Shown: positions 34,042-42,691, numbered from the stretch's first letter. The stretch is DNA of 64,000 bases from Corynebacterium sp. UBA2622 (GCF_002339505.1 NZ_DDJO01000023.1:24470-88469), one strand, 5' to 3'. The notes: generated by a model from the letters alone, not told the origin. Program-made: numbers and translations.

Positions 34042-34704
34042 GTGACTGACTCCGCCTTTACCACCATGAACTCGTACATCGCCGGGCGCGCGCGCCGAGG
34101 CGAGACCGCCTTTGACCGCGGCCTGCAGCAGGCCCGCACGGACGCGGAGGAGAACTACCTCTCCGCCCCCAGCGCGGGGCTCGGCTCCCTGCTGACCACG
34201 CTCGCGGCCACCGGCGGGTCCAGCCACGGCGCCGTCGTGGTCACCCCCGCCGCGGGTGTGGTGGGGCTGCACATCCTCCACGGGCTGCCCGAGAAAGCCA
34301 CTCTGACCTGCATCGACCCCGAGGCGGAGCACCAAGCTGGCGCGCGCGGGGCGTTCAGGACCGGCGGGTTCGCCGGCTCCCGGGCCCGCTTCCTCACCGC
34401 CCGACCGCTCGACGTGATGAGCCGGCTGGCCCCCGCGTCATACCATCTCGTCTACGCGGACGTCGCCCCCGTGGAGCTTTCGGCCCTCGTCAGCGCCGCC
34501 TGGCCACTCCTGGCGCCCGGCGGCACGCTCGTCATCGCGGACTCGCTTCTCGACGGCACGGTGGCCGATCCCACGCGCCGCGACCGCGACACGGATGCCG
34601 CCAGGGCGCTGGCGGATGACGTCGACAAGCTCGCTGACGACGCCGGGGCCGTGGTGACCCGCCTCCCCCTGGACGGCGGGGTCACCCTGGTCACTCGGCG
34701 GTAG
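34042..34704 (+). CDS. O-methyltransferase family protein
   Basis: About 220 residues with a Rossmann methyltransferase fold. Instead of the common motif I (E-x-G-x-G-x-S), this one reads VVVTPAAGVVGLHILHG around residue 60. Later motifs are LTCIDPEAEHQ (Asp for the SAM ribose), YHLVYADVAPVE and LLAPGGTLVIADSLLDG, typical of the class I catechol-type methyltransferases. The substrate is unknown, and the weak motif I leaves catalysis uncertain. It is divergent from sigE, the same place as Rv1220c in M. tuberculosis. The start follows the leaderless promoter; the ATG at 34030 is the alternative. Its stop abuts that of glgC (convergent). Confidence 0.85.
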   Translation: MTDSAFTTMNSYIAGRARRGETAFDRGLQQARTDAEENYLSAPSAGLGSLLTTLAATGGSSHGAVVVTPAAGVVGLHILHGLPEKATLTCIDPEAEHQAGARGAFRTGGFAGSRARFLTARPLDVMSRLAPASYHLVYADVAPVELSALVSAAWPLLAPGGTLVIADSLLDGTVADPTRRDRDTDAARALADDVDKLADDAGAVVTRLPLDGGVTLVTRR

Positions 34705-35922
34705 CTAGACCACGCGGTTCTTGCCCACGACGACCACGCCGCCGTCGGAGACCGTGTAGTTCTCGCGGTCCCGGTCGTGGTCGACGCCGATGATCTCGCC
34801 GTCGGAGACGTAGACGTTCTTGTCCAGGATGGCGTGGCGCACCACCGCGCCTCGGCCGACGCGGACACCCGGCATGAGCACGGAGCCCTCGACGGTCGCC
34901 CCCTCCTCGACGCGCACGTCGGTGGAGAGCACCGAGTTGCGCACCGTCGCACCCGAGACGATGGAGCCTGCGGCGACGATGGACTCCTGGGCGATGCCAC
35001 CGAGGACGAACTTGGCGGGCGGGAGGTTGCTGTCCTCCGTGGAGTGGATCGGCCACGCCTTGTTGTACAGGTTGAAGATCGGGTGCGAGGAGATCAGGTC
35101 CATGTGGGCATCGTAGAAGGAGTCGATGGTGCCGACATCGCGCCAGTATCCCTTGTCGCGGTCGGTGGCACCCGGGACTTCGTTGTGGGAGAAGTCGTAG
35201 ACGTTGGCCTCGCCCTTGTTCACGAAGTACGGGATGATGTCGCCGCCCATGTCATGGTCGGAGTCGTCGTTTTCCTCGTCCTCCAGCAGCGCCTTGATCA
35301 GGGCCTCGGTGGAGAAGACGTAGTTGCCCATGGAGGCGAAGGTCACCTCCGGGTCGTCCGGGGTGCCGGGCGGGTCCGCCGGCTTCTCCAGGAACTCGGT
35401 GACTGTGCCGTCCTCGTCCGCCTGGATGCAGCCGAAGGCGGTGGCCTCCTCCCGCGGGACGCGGATGCCGGCGACGGTGGCGGCCTTGCCGGAGCGGATG
35501 TGGTCCTCCACCATCTGGGAGGGGTCCATGCGGTAGACGTGGTCCGCGCCGAAGACGAGCACGTAGTCCGGCATGTCGTCGTAGATCAGGTTCAGCGACT
35601 GCACGATGGCGTCGGCGGAGCCGTTGTACCAGCGCTTGCCGCGGCGCTGCTGCGCCGGGACAGACGCGATGTACTGCGGTGTCGGGCCCGAAACGTTCCA
35701 CGCGGTGGCCACGTGGCGGTCGAGGGAGTGCGACTTGTACTGGGTGAGCACCGCAATCCTCATGTACCCGGCGTTGACCAGGTTGGACAACACGAAGTCG
35801 ATGAGCCGGTAGTTCCCCCCGAAGGGGACGGCCGGCTTGGCGCGGTCAGCGGTCAGCGGGAACAGGCGTTTGCCTTCGCCGCCCGCAAGGACAATGGCAA
35901 GAACTCTCGGCTGGCTTTTCAC
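34705..35922 (-). CDS. glgC: glucose-1-phosphate adenylyltransferase (ADP-glucose pyrophosphorylase)
   Basis: 405 residues. The nucleotidyltransferase signature [14 protein letters not shown] is at the N-terminus, then [40 protein letters not shown] and a left-handed β-helix C-terminus ([18 protein letters not shown]). It makes ADP-glucose from glucose-1-phosphate and ATP, the committed step to glycogen and, in this group, also maltose-1-phosphate. The GTG at 35920-35922 is selected because TAGGCT precedes it by eight bases, a mirror of the glgA arrangement; the extra open codons upstream lack similarity to GlgC. Confidence 0.96.
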   Translation of the reverse strand: MKSQPRVLAIVLAGGEGKRLFPLTADRAKPAVPFGGNYRLIDFVLSNLVNAGYMRIAVLTQYKSHSLDRHVATAWNVSGPTPQYIASVPAQQRRGKRWYNGSADAIVQSLNLIYDDMPDYVLVFGADHVYRMDPSQMVEDHIRSGKAATVAGIRVPREEATAFGCIQADEDGTVTEFLEKPADPPGTPDDPEVTFASMGNYVFSTEALIKALLEDEENDDSDHDMGGDIIPYFVNKGEANVYDFSHNEVPGATDRDKGYWRDVGTIDSFYDAHMDLISSHPIFNLYNKAWPIHSTEDSNLPPAKFVLGGIAQESIVAAGSIVSGATVRNSVLSTDVRVEEGATVEGSVLMPGVRVGRGAVVRHAILDKNVYVSDGEIIGVDHDRDRENYTVSDGGVVVVGKNRVV

Positions 35923-35930
35923 ACTTTTCC

Positions 35931-35936
35931 AGCCTA
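35931..35936 (-). promoter_or_regulatory. -10 hexamer TAGGCT of glgC
   Basis: On the minus strand TAGGCT then eight bases then the GTG start: identical hexamer and spacing to the glgA promoter. Confidence 0.55.
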
Positions 35937-36049
35937 GTCGTTTCCGGCCCCGGTGCACGGGGAATATCGGCCCCGCAGCACCCGGGCCCCGCGCGGTTTG
36001 ACGCAGGCCGAATGCCGTGCGGGCTTCTGCAGCGCCGCTGAATCCTCAC

Positions 36050-36055
36050 TAGGCT
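36050..36055 (+). promoter_or_regulatory. -10 hexamer TAGGCT of glgA
   Basis: TAGGCT then eight bases then the ATG at 36064. The two glg promoters diverge from the same 141-bp region. Confidence 0.55.
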
Positions 36056-36063
36056 CGGCGGGT

Positions 36064-37218
36064 ATGAGAGTCGGAATGATGACCAGAGAGTATCCGCCGG
36101 AGGTCTACGGCGGTGCCGGCGTCCACGTCACGGAGCTCACCCGCTTCATGCGCGAGATCGTCGACGTCGACGTCCATTGCATGGGTGCGCCCCGCGACGA
36201 GGAGAACGTCTACGTTCACGGGGTCGACCCCGAGCTGGAGGGCGCCAACGGCGCCCTGAAGACGCTCTCCACCGGCCTGCGCATGGCCAACGCGGCCGAC
36301 AACATCGACGTGGTGCACTCCCACACCTGGTACGCCGGCCTGGGTGGACACCTCACCGGCCTGCTCTACGACATTCCGCACGTGGCCACCGCGCACTCGC
36401 TCGAGCCCGACCGCCCCTGGAAGCGCGAGCAGCTCGGCGGCGGCTACGACATCTCCTCCTGGTCGGAGAAGAACGCGATGGAATACGCCGATGCCGTCAT
36501 CGCCGTCTCCTCCGGGATGAAGGAGTCCATCCTCGCCGCCTACCCGCGCATCAGCGAGGACAGGGTCCACGTGGTGCTCAACGGCGTAGACACCTCCAAG
36601 TGGTTCCCCGGGGAGGGGACGATCACCGAGGAGCTCGGGGTGGACCCCTCCAAGCCGATTGTCGCCTTCGTCGGGCGCATCACCCGGCAGAAGGGCGTGC
36701 CCCACCTGCTCAAGGCCGCGCGGCATTTCGATAGGGACATCCAGCTCATTCTGTGCGCCGGGGCACCCGACACCCCCGAGATCGCGGCGGAGACGCAGGC
36801 CCTGGTGGACACCCTGCGCGCGGAGCGCGAGGGCGTGTTCTGGGTCCGGGACATGCTGCCCGCCGAGAAGGTGCGCGAGGTCTACGCAGCCGCCGACGTT
36901 TTCGTCTGCCCCTCCATCTACGAGCCGCTCGGCATCGTCAACCTGGAGGCGATGGCCTGCGAAACCGCCGTGGTGGCCTCCCGCGTGGGTGGCATCCCCG
37001 AAGTTGTCGTCGACGGTGAGACCGGCATCCTCGTCGACTACAACGAGTCCGACCCAGGGTCCTTCGAACAGGGGATCGCCGAGGCGGTGAACAAGGTCGC
37101 CGCCGACAAGGAGCGCACGGCTTCCTTCGGTCGCGCGGGCCTCGAGCGCGTGCGCAGCGAGTTCACCTGGGACAAGATCGCCCGGCAGACCGTGGACATC
37201 TACAAGAGCTTGATTTAG
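36064..37218 (+). CDS. glgA: glycogen synthase / maltose-1-phosphate synthase (GT4)
   Basis: 384 residues. A GT-B glycosyltransferase of the short actinobacterial GlgA type. The N-terminal MTREYPPEVYGGAGVHVTEL carries the glycine loop for the ADP-glucose phosphate, then VVHSHTWYAGLGG, FVGRITRQKG and the C-terminal E-x7-E block (CPSIYEPLGIVNLEAMACE). In mycobacteria this family (GlgM) makes maltose-1-phosphate; in corynebacteria it is needed for glycogen. The ATG at 36064 gives the expected length and matches the leaderless promoter; the 37 codons of open frame before it are rejected. Eight bases separate it from the GH32-like gene. Confidence 0.95.
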   Translation: MRVGMMTREYPPEVYGGAGVHVTELTRFMREIVDVDVHCMGAPRDEENVYVHGVDPELEGANGALKTLSTGLRMANAADNIDVVHSHTWYAGLGGHLTGLLYDIPHVATAHSLEPDRPWKREQLGGGYDISSWSEKNAMEYADAVIAVSSGMKESILAAYPRISEDRVHVVLNGVDTSKWFPGEGTITEELGVDPSKPIVAFVGRITRQKGVPHLLKAARHFDRDIQLILCAGAPDTPEIAAETQALVDTLRAEREGVFWVRDMLPAEKVREVYAAADVFVCPSIYEPLGIVNLEAMACETAVVASRVGGIPEVVVDGETGILVDYNESDPGSFEQGIAEAVNKVAADKERTASFGRAGLERVRSEFTWDKIARQTVDIYKSLI

Positions 37219-37226
37219 GGGATCAC

Positions 37227-38663
37227 ATGGGTATCTACAGACCAGAACTGCACTTCACCGCCGAGCGGGGCATCCTGCAAGCGGCCGCGGGCGTGCTTCG
37301 CGACGGCTCCACCAGCGACCCGTCCGATCCCACCGGCTCCGGTGACACCTGGCACATGTTCCACCAGTACGCCCTCGCCCCGGGTGAACCCAGCCGCTGG
37401 GGCCACGCCGTCTCGGACGGCAACCCCTTCGACTGGGTCGAGTGCAACGACGCCATCGTGCCGGCCGGGGATGAGACCACCGTGCGCGCCGGTGCCGTCG
37501 TTGCCTCCCCTGGGGGCATCGACCTCTACTTCACCTCCGCCACGGAGGCGGGCAGCACCATTCAGATCGCCCACGCCGACGACCTGGACGGCGACGACGA
37601 GGACATCAGCGAGGAATACTCCGCCAGCGCCGCCTTCGTGCGCCGCGGCGACGCAGTATCCGACACAGGCGGTTTCACCAGCTTCCGCTCCCCCTGTGTC
37701 GTACAGGGGTGGCTGAGCAACGATGACCGCGACCGCGGCGAGTCGGGCTGGCTCATGCTCGCCGTCACCGGCCCCACGGACGCGCCCGTGGTCACCGTGC
37801 TCACCTCCGAGGTGGGTGCCGACTGGACCGTGCTCGGCGCTCTCGAGTTCGACGGCGACCCGGGCTTCGACCCCGCCGGTGAGTCCGTCGTGGCTCCGCG
37901 CATCTTCCGCCTGCGCGACGAGGTCGACGGGCAGATTTACGACGTCCTCCTTCTCACCCTCGAGCGCCGGGGACCCGACGGGGGCAACCGGGACGAGACC
38001 GTCTACGTCACCGGAAAACTCGACGGAAACGAGTTCACCGTGGTCACACCGGCTCAAGTGATCGACCACGGCCATGATTTCTCCCGGCCCCGCACCACCA
38101 CCTACACCAACGGAACGCGCGAACGGCAGAACCGCTACGACCGCGCCTACCTCTACGGCTCCATGCGCCGCTCCGGGCGCAACGCGGACCTGACAACGGA
38201 GAAGAACTGGGAGGCGGCAGGCTGGGCCGGGGCGCTCACCCTGCCGCGACGGGTGACCCTGCAGCACGGCCACCTCTACCAGACCCCCGCCCCGGGGCTG
38301 CCGGACGCGGTGGAGGAATCCCGGCGGGCCAAGATGTGGACCGGCATCTGCGAGATCCCGGTCGGCTCGTCCGTCGTGGCCGAGATCCTCGACGGCGACG
38401 GCGAGCCCGCCGCCATCGTTACGCATTCGGGCGACACCATCGCCCTCGACCGCCACGACGGAACCCCGGCCGAGTGCGGCCTGCACGACGAGGACGAGGA
38501 CAACATCACCATCATCGTTGACGGCTCCACCATCGAGGTCTTCGCCGGCGGCGGGGCTGCGGTGCTTTCCTCGCGGTTCTGGCCGGAAGGCGGCTGCTCC
38601 GGCATCCGGGTGCGCTCCACCGGCGACGCGGAGATCTTCAGCGAGTGGCGCCGCGGGCACTAG
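37227..38663 (+). CDS. GH32-fold protein lacking the catalytic residues (probable pseudoenzyme)
   Basis: 478 residues with the layout of GH32 invertases and sucrose hydrolases: a five-bladed propeller (WHMFHQY, WGHAVSDGNPFDW, AGAVVASPGGIDLYF) and a C-terminal β-sandwich (IIVDGSTIEVFAGGG). The three catalytic motifs are all changed. GWMNDPNG reads GILQAAAG at residues 15-22 (nucleophile Asp becomes Ala19), FRDP reads FRSP at 153-156 (Asp becomes Ser155), and WECPD reads VVAPR at 221-225 (acid/base Glu becomes Val222). The fold core is kept, so it is probably a carbohydrate-binding or regulatory protein rather than a decayed gene. It likely shares the glgA transcript, eight bases after its stop. 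Confidence 0.85.
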   Translation: MGIYRPELHFTAERGILQAAAGVLRDGSTSDPSDPTGSGDTWHMFHQYALAPGEPSRWGHAVSDGNPFDWVECNDAIVPAGDETTVRAGAVVASPGGIDLYFTSATEAGSTIQIAHADDLDGDDEDISEEYSASAAFVRRGDAVSDTGGFTSFRSPCVVQGWLSNDDRDRGESGWLMLAVTGPTDAPVVTVLTSEVGADWTVLGALEFDGDPGFDPAGESVVAPRIFRLRDEVDGQIYDVLLLTLERRGPDGGNRDETVYVTGKLDGNEFTVVTPAQVIDHGHDFSRPRTTTYTNGTRERQNRYDRAYLYGSMRRSGRNADLTTEKNWEAAGWAGALTLPRRVTLQHGHLYQTPAPGLPDAVEESRRAKMWTGICEIPVGSSVVAEILDGDGEPAAIVTHSGDTIALDRHDGTPAECGLHDEDEDNITIIVDGSTIEVFAGGGAAVLSSRFWPEGGCSGIRVRSTGDAEIFSEWRRGH

Positions 38664-38678
38664 TACCGGGCTGCAAAG

Positions 38679-38706
38679 AAAAAAGGGGCCGGCGGCCCCT
38701 TTTTTT
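38679..38706. terminator. bidirectional terminator
   Basis: AAAAAAGGGGCC-ggc-GGCCCCTTTTTT, a symmetric A/T-flanked hairpin between the convergent GH32-like and RlmA genes. Confidence 0.88.
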
Positions 38707-38717
38707 CATGCCCTCCG

Positions 38718-39578
38718 CTACCCCGCCTTGCGGAAGCGCAGCAACCGTGCCCGCGCGGTGACGTCCATGTAATCCGGCAGCGCCGCGATGCGCTCGCGCA
38801 GCTGCCCGGATTCCACGTGGCGCGCCGAGGGGCTCATGCCCACCTGCGCGGCGATGGAGCCGCGGTCCAGGCGGATGGGGTACTCGATCAGCTCGGTCTC
38901 GCCCAGCTGCACCAGGTGGCCGGAGGCCTGCTCGAGTAGACGCTCCACCTTGTTGCCCTCCACGCCCAGGATGCCGAGTGGCTCGCGCAGCTCGTCGAGG
39001 TGGCCGGTGTCGGCGACGAGGATGACGGCCTCGCCATCATCGGCGAGCACGCGGGCGAACTCCGCGGGGTTGCGGGGCGCGAAGATCACGGTCAGGGCGT
39101 CGACGGAGGCGTCGAGAAGCGGAAGGCCCTCCCATACGTCCGCGACGACGGCCCCGATGCGCGCGTGCGCCTTGGCCAAAAGCTTCGCGGCGGGCGTCGA
39201 GATGTCGATGCCCACACCGCGCGAGCCCTCGATGCTGTCGAGGGTGTGGGAAAGGTAGTAGCCGGTGCCCGCGCCGACCTCGAGGATGACGGGCTCGGCG
39301 GCGTGGGACTTCTCGACGGCATCCGCGACGCGCTCGGTGACCGTCTCGACGAACGGGGCGAAGTGGCCCTGGGAGAGGAAGAGCTCGCGGGCCGTGACCA
39401 TCTCGGCACTGTCACCCTCGTGGTGCAGCCCCCGGCCCCCGACGAGCGTGACGTAACCCTGGCGGGCCACGTCGTAGGAGTGCCCCGTCTCCGAAACGAG
39501 GCGGGCGAAGTCGTCTGCGCCGGTCAGCGGCGAGCGGTCAACGGGGTCCGCGAGAACGTCAACGATGTCTCTGAGCAT
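38718..39578 (-). CDS. RlmA-type 23S rRNA (guanine-N1) methyltransferase
   Basis: 286 residues. The middle matches RlmA closely: HSYDVARQGYVTLV, GDSAEMVTARELFLSQGHFAPF, then SAM motif I LEVGAGTGYYLSH and IFAPRNPAEFARVL. RlmA methylates G745 or G748 of 23S rRNA in the loop 35 hairpin and affects macrolide and tylosin response. E. coli RlmA starts with a zinc ribbon of four cysteines and histidines; here the N-terminal 30 residues have none of the cysteines (DVLADPVDRSPLT...), so the zinc site is lost. The ATG follows TAGGAT by six bases (leaderless). Confidence 0.85.
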   Translation of the reverse strand: MLRDIVDVLADPVDRSPLTGADDFARLVSETGHSYDVARQGYVTLVGGRGLHHEGDSAEMVTARELFLSQGHFAPFVETVTERVADAVEKSHAAEPVILEVGAGTGYYLSHTLDSIEGSRGVGIDISTPAAKLLAKAHARIGAVVADVWEGLPLLDASVDALTVIFAPRNPAEFARVLADDGEAVILVADTGHLDELREPLGILGVEGNKVERLLEQASGHLVQLGETELIEYPIRLDRGSIAAQVGMSPSARHVESGQLRERIAALPDYMDVTARARLLRFRKAG

Positions 39579-39584
39579 GGCGTG

Positions 39585-39590
39585 ATCCTA
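39585..39590 (-). promoter_or_regulatory. -10 hexamer TAGGAT of the RlmA-type gene
   Basis: Minus-strand TAGGAT, six bases, then ATG at 39578. A 58-bp gap separates it from the DUF3117 stop. Confidence 0.45.
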
Positions 39591-39648
39591 CCGCGCCGCG
39601 CGCGGGCGGGGTTGGACGGGCGGAGAATGACCCGAACAGCCGGTGAGC

Positions 39649-39819
39649 TCAGGCGTCGGCCGCTCCGGAGAGGAGGCGGCCCAACTCGGCGGCCTCCTCC
39701 TTGCTCATCTCCACGACGAGGCGCCCGCCGCCGTCGGAGGGGATGCGCATGACGATCTTCCTGCTCTCCTCGACCGCTTCCATCGGTCCGTTGCCGGTTC
39801 TCGGTTTCATCGCTGCCAT
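39649..39819 (-). CDS. DUF3117 mini-protein
   Basis: 56 residues, starting MAAMKPRTGNGPMEA and including IVMRIPSDGGGRLVVEM, the near-invariant pattern of the actinobacterial DUF3117 family (Rv1211 in M. tuberculosis, reported to bind calcium). The start is fixed by GGAGG six bases before the ATG. It lies 33 bases after the DivIVA-domain gene. Its function in corynebacteria is not established. Confidence 0.93.
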   Translation of the reverse strand: MAAMKPRTGNGPMEAVEESRKIVMRIPSDGGGRLVVEMSKEEAAELGRLLSGAADA

Positions 39820-39852
39820 AGTGGGCCTCCTGGTTCTGCTCCCGCGCGCGGG

Positions 39853-40227
39853 TCAGTCGTGTTCGACTCGTGTGGTCTCGGTTTCATAACAGTCTACGCC
39901 GTTTTGCGCGGCGGGGGCCGCCGGCTGGGACGCCCGCTCAGCCCGGCGGCCGGCACCCGGTGCCACACCCTGAACCACATCCCTCTGCGCCGCCAGCTGC
40001 TCCACCAGTGCGTCGACCTGGTCCATGCGGTAGCCGCGGTGCACCACCTCGAGGGTGATGCCGTCGAGGTCCCCGGCCTCCACCGCGCGGCGGTTACCCT
40101 CGATGATGTCCGCGCTCGGCGGCAGGGGTTCGAGGGCTTCCCCGCGGCCGAACACGCGCGAGGAGATCATGAGCCCGATGACGCAGACGAGCGCGATGAT
40201 GATGATCAGAAGGATCCAGGACAGCAT
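39853..40227 (-). CDS. DivIVA-domain membrane protein
   Basis: 124 residues. One N-terminal membrane helix (about 4-24), then a DivIVA-type motif near residues 55-80 (ITLEVVHRGYRMDQVDALVEQL), a coiled-coil seed, and a disordered Ala/Pro/Gln-rich tail. It probably localises to or marks the poles or septum. The ATG follows TACTAT by seven bases. It corresponds by position to Rv1209 and is downstream of gpgS. Confidence 0.85.
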   Translation of the reverse strand: MLSWILLIIIIALVCVIGLMISSRVFGRGEALEPLPPSADIIEGNRRAVEAGDLDGITLEVVHRGYRMDQVDALVEQLAAQRDVVQGVAPGAGRRAERASQPAAPAAQNGVDCYETETTRVEHD

Positions 40228-40230
40228 GGG

Positions 40231-40983
40231 TTAGATAGTATCGCCCGCCCACGCGGGACGCTCCTCCGCGGGCGTGAGCGCGGGGACGCACCCGGCCCGG
40301 GAGAGCAGGGTGCGGGCGACGACCTCGGCCATCGGCGCGAGCTCCCCGAGGGGCCGGTTGCGGTGGGTGCGCGCCCCGAGGTCGACCTGTGTGACGGAAT
40401 CCGGGCCGTGGCGCCGCGCGACGTCGACGAGAAGCCCCGCCTCGACCCCGTAGCCGCCCACGAAGGGCAGGCGCAGCGCGGTGGAGCGGCGCACGGCGTA
40501 CTCCCCCGCCAGCGGCTGGTCGATGTGGGCCAGCTCGGGGAACAGGGCGCGGATGAGGGGCTTCGCGGTGAGCTCGGTGACCCGCCCGCCCCCGGTGGGT
40601 CGGTCGTCGATTCCGCGGTCGTAGGAGGCCTTCACGAGGTGGACGGCGGGGTCGGCGAAGGGTGCGGCGAGCGCGTCGGCCCACCAGGGTTCAACGGAGG
40701 TCACGTCGGCGTCGACGAAGACGACCACGTCGCCCGCCGCAGCCCGGATGCCGCGCCAGAGAGCCTCCCCCTTGCCCGGCCGCGGCCTGATGTCGGGGGC
40801 GACACCGCGCCAGTTCACCACGCGCGCGCCCGCCCCGGCGGCGGCACGGGCGGTGCCGTCGGTGGAGTCCGGGTCGATGACGATGACCTCGTCGGCCGAG
40901 GACTCGAGGCACGTTGCGACGACCCCCGCCACCGTGCTCTCCTCGTTGAGCGCGGGGATGACTACGCTGATGCCGACGCTCAC
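40231..40983 (-). CDS. gpgS: glucosyl-3-phosphoglycerate synthase
   Basis: 250 residues. A GT-A (GT81) glycosyltransferase: VVIPALNEESTVAGVV, IDPDSTDGTARAA, RPRPGKGEALWRG and the metal-binding DAD (FVDADV) near 93, then ELTAKPLIRALFP and DQPLAGEYAVRR. It transfers glucose from NDP-glucose to 3-phosphoglycerate, the first step of glucosylglycerate and methylglucose lipopolysaccharide synthesis. The GTG start overlaps the stop of folP2 by four bases (GTGA), a translationally coupled operon. It is somewhat shorter than the mycobacterial enzyme. Confidence 0.92.
   Translation of the reverse strand: MSVGISVVIPALNEESTVAGVVATCLESSADEVIVIDPDSTDGTARAAAGAGARVVNWRGVAPDIRPRPGKGEALWRGIRAAAGDVVVFVDADVTSVEPWWADALAAPFADPAVHLVKASYDRGIDDRPTGGGRVTELTAKPLIRALFPELAHIDQPLAGEYAVRRSTALRLPFVGGYGVEAGLLVDVARRHGPDSVTQVDLGARTHRNRPLGELAPMAEVVARTLLSRAGCVPALTPAEERPAWAGDTI
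40235..40240 (-). promoter_or_regulatory. -10 hexamer TACTAT of the DivIVA-domain gene
   Basis: Minus-strand TACTAT overlaps the last codons of gpgS and ends seven bases before the ATG at 40227. An internal leaderless promoter in the operon. Confidence 0.45.
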
Positions 40984-41807
40984 GCCAGGCCGCGCACCGT
41001 GTCGAGGGGGGCCACCTCACCGGCGATGGCGGCGGTCATGCGGATCACGTCCGCGGTCTCGCGGACCTCGTGGGCGCGAAACGCCGCCACCCCGCGGGCT
41101 GCGCACCAGGCCGTGGCGGCCAGGGTGCCGGCCACGCGCCCGCCCACCGGGCGGGCGAGGGTCTCGCCGACGAAGTCCTTGTTGCTCAGCGCCATGAGCA
41201 CCGGCCAGCCGGTGGCCACCAGGCGGTCGACGTGGCGCAGGATCTCCAGGCCGTGAAATGTGTTCTTGCCGAAGTCGTGCGCCGGGTCGATGAACACCTT
41301 TTGCTCGGGCACCCCGGCGGCGGCCGCGCGCTCCGCCAGGCGGGTGGTCTCGCGGATCACGTCGCCGACGATATCGTCGTAGTGCACCCGGTGGGGGCGC
41401 GTGCGCGGGGTGGCGCCGCCGGTGTGCGAGCAGACGTAGCCCACGCGGTGTGCCCCGGCGACCTCTACGAGCTCGGGGTCGTAACCCGCCCAGGTGTCGT
41501 TGATCAGGTCCGCGCCGGCGGCGACGGCCCGCTCGGCCACCTCTGAACGCCACGTATCCACGGAGATGGAGATGCCGGGGTGGCGCCCGCGGATGGCGTC
41601 GATCAGCGGCACCACGCGGTCGGCCTCCTCGTCGGCGCCGACCTCCCCGCCCGGGCCCGCCTTGACGCCGCCGACGTCGACGATGGACGCGCCGTGCGCG
41701 ATCGCCTCCTCCGCCCGGGCGAGGGCGTCGCCGAGGGCGAAGGTCGCTCCCCGGTCGTAGAAGGAGTCGGGGGTGCGGTTGACGATCGCCATTACGCGGG
41801 CGAGCAC
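40980..41807 (-). CDS. folP2: FolP2-type dihydropteroate synthase homolog
   Basis: 275 residues of TIM-barrel DHPS fold: MAIVNRTPDSFYDRG, a shifted copy of the MGIxNxTPDSF signature, GASIVDVGGVKAGPG, DTWRSEVAERAV and DPAHDFGKNT. In M. leprae and M. tuberculosis the FolP2 paralog does not make dihydropteroate; its true reaction is unknown. The GTG start follows the LOG-gene TAG with no gap; ATG at 41790-41792 is possible. It is embedded between LOG and gpgS exactly as in mycobacteria, so it may serve the polysaccharide pathway. Confidence 0.9.
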   Translation of the reverse strand: MLARVMAIVNRTPDSFYDRGATFALGDALARAEEAIAHGASIVDVGGVKAGPGGEVGADEEADRVVPLIDAIRGRHPGISISVDTWRSEVAERAVAAGADLINDTWAGYDPELVEVAGAHRVGYVCSHTGGATPRTRPHRVHYDDIVGDVIRETTRLAERAAAAGVPEQKVFIDPAHDFGKNTFHGLEILRHVDRLVATGWPVLMALSNKDFVGETLARPVGGRVAGTLAATAWCAARGVAAFRAHEVRETADVIRMTAAIAGEVAPLDTVRGLA

Positions 41808-42644
41808 CTAGCGGGCACCGCCCTCGCGGATGCGCTCGTCGGTCATGACCTGGTGGGCCTCGACGATGTAGCCCACGGCCTCCTCGACGGAGTCGGTGAC
41901 CAGGAACAGTTCGTCGTCCCCCTCGGAGACGAGGCCCCGGGCGAGCTGCTGGTCCCGGATCCACTCGACCAGTCCACCCCAGAATTCGGTGCCCAGGAGG
42001 ACGATCGGGAAATTGGTCACCTTGCCCGTCTGCACCATCACGAGCACCTCGAAGAGCTCGTCGAGGGTGCCGTAGCCGCCCGGCAGGGCGACGAACGCCT
42101 GCGAGTATTTGAGGAACATGGTCTTGCGGGCGAAGAAGTAGCGGAAGTTCAGGCCCAGGTCGACCCAGTCGTTCAACCCCTGTTCGAAGGGCAGCTCGAT
42201 GCCCAGGCCCACCGACATGCCGCCGGCGTCGTGGGCGCCACGGTTGGGCCCCTCCATCAGGCCCGGCCCGCCGCCGGTGATGACGGCGTAACCGGCGTCG
42301 ACAAGCGCCGCCCCCAGCTCCCGCGCCTGCTCGTACTCGGCCGTGCCCTCGCCCAGGCGGGCGGAACCGAAGACCGTGACGGCCTTGGGCAGGTCGGAGA
42401 GGGCGTCGAACCCGGCGACGAACTCGGACTGGATGCGCATGACGCGCCACGGGTCCGCGTGCTTCCAGTCATGGTCCGAGCTCCCGCGCGACTCCAGCAG
42501 GCGCTGGTCGTGGGTGGAGGACTGCTTCGCGGCCGAGCGCAGCATGATCGGCCCGCGCAGCTTGCGGTCCTTGTGCGGCTTGGCGTGCTCCTCCACCTCC
42601 TTGCGGAGCTTGGAGTGCGGCTTGGGGGTCTTGTGGGGCGCCAA
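41808..42644 (-). CDS. LOG-family (TIGR00730) phosphoribohydrolase
   Basis: About 278 residues. The Rossmann core has TVFGSARLGEG, GGGPGLMEGPNRGA and PGGYGTLDELFEVL; the last two hold the catalytic Arg/Glu pair of LOG enzymes, which release cytokinin-type bases from nucleoside 5'-monophosphates. The N-terminal ~60 residues are basic and disordered. A TTG at 42642-42644 after GAAGG is chosen as start; the open frame upstream is proline-rich shadow, and ATG choices are further inside. It heads the LOG-folP2-gpgS operon. Confidence 0.87.
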   Translation of the reverse strand: MAPHKTPKPHSKLRKEVEEHAKPHKDRKLRGPIMLRSAAKQSSTHDQRLLESRGSSDHDWKHADPWRVMRIQSEFVAGFDALSDLPKAVTVFGSARLGEGTAEYEQARELGAALVDAGYAVITGGGPGLMEGPNRGAHDAGGMSVGLGIELPFEQGLNDWVDLGLNFRYFFARKTMFLKYSQAFVALPGGYGTLDELFEVLVMVQTGKVTNFPIVLLGTEFWGGLVEWIRDQQLARGLVSEGDDELFLVTDSVEEAVGYIVEAHQVMTDERIREGGAR

Positions 42645-42691
42645 GGTTGCCTTCTTCCGGTTCTGCGGTTGGTTGGGTCCGGGCCGCTGCC

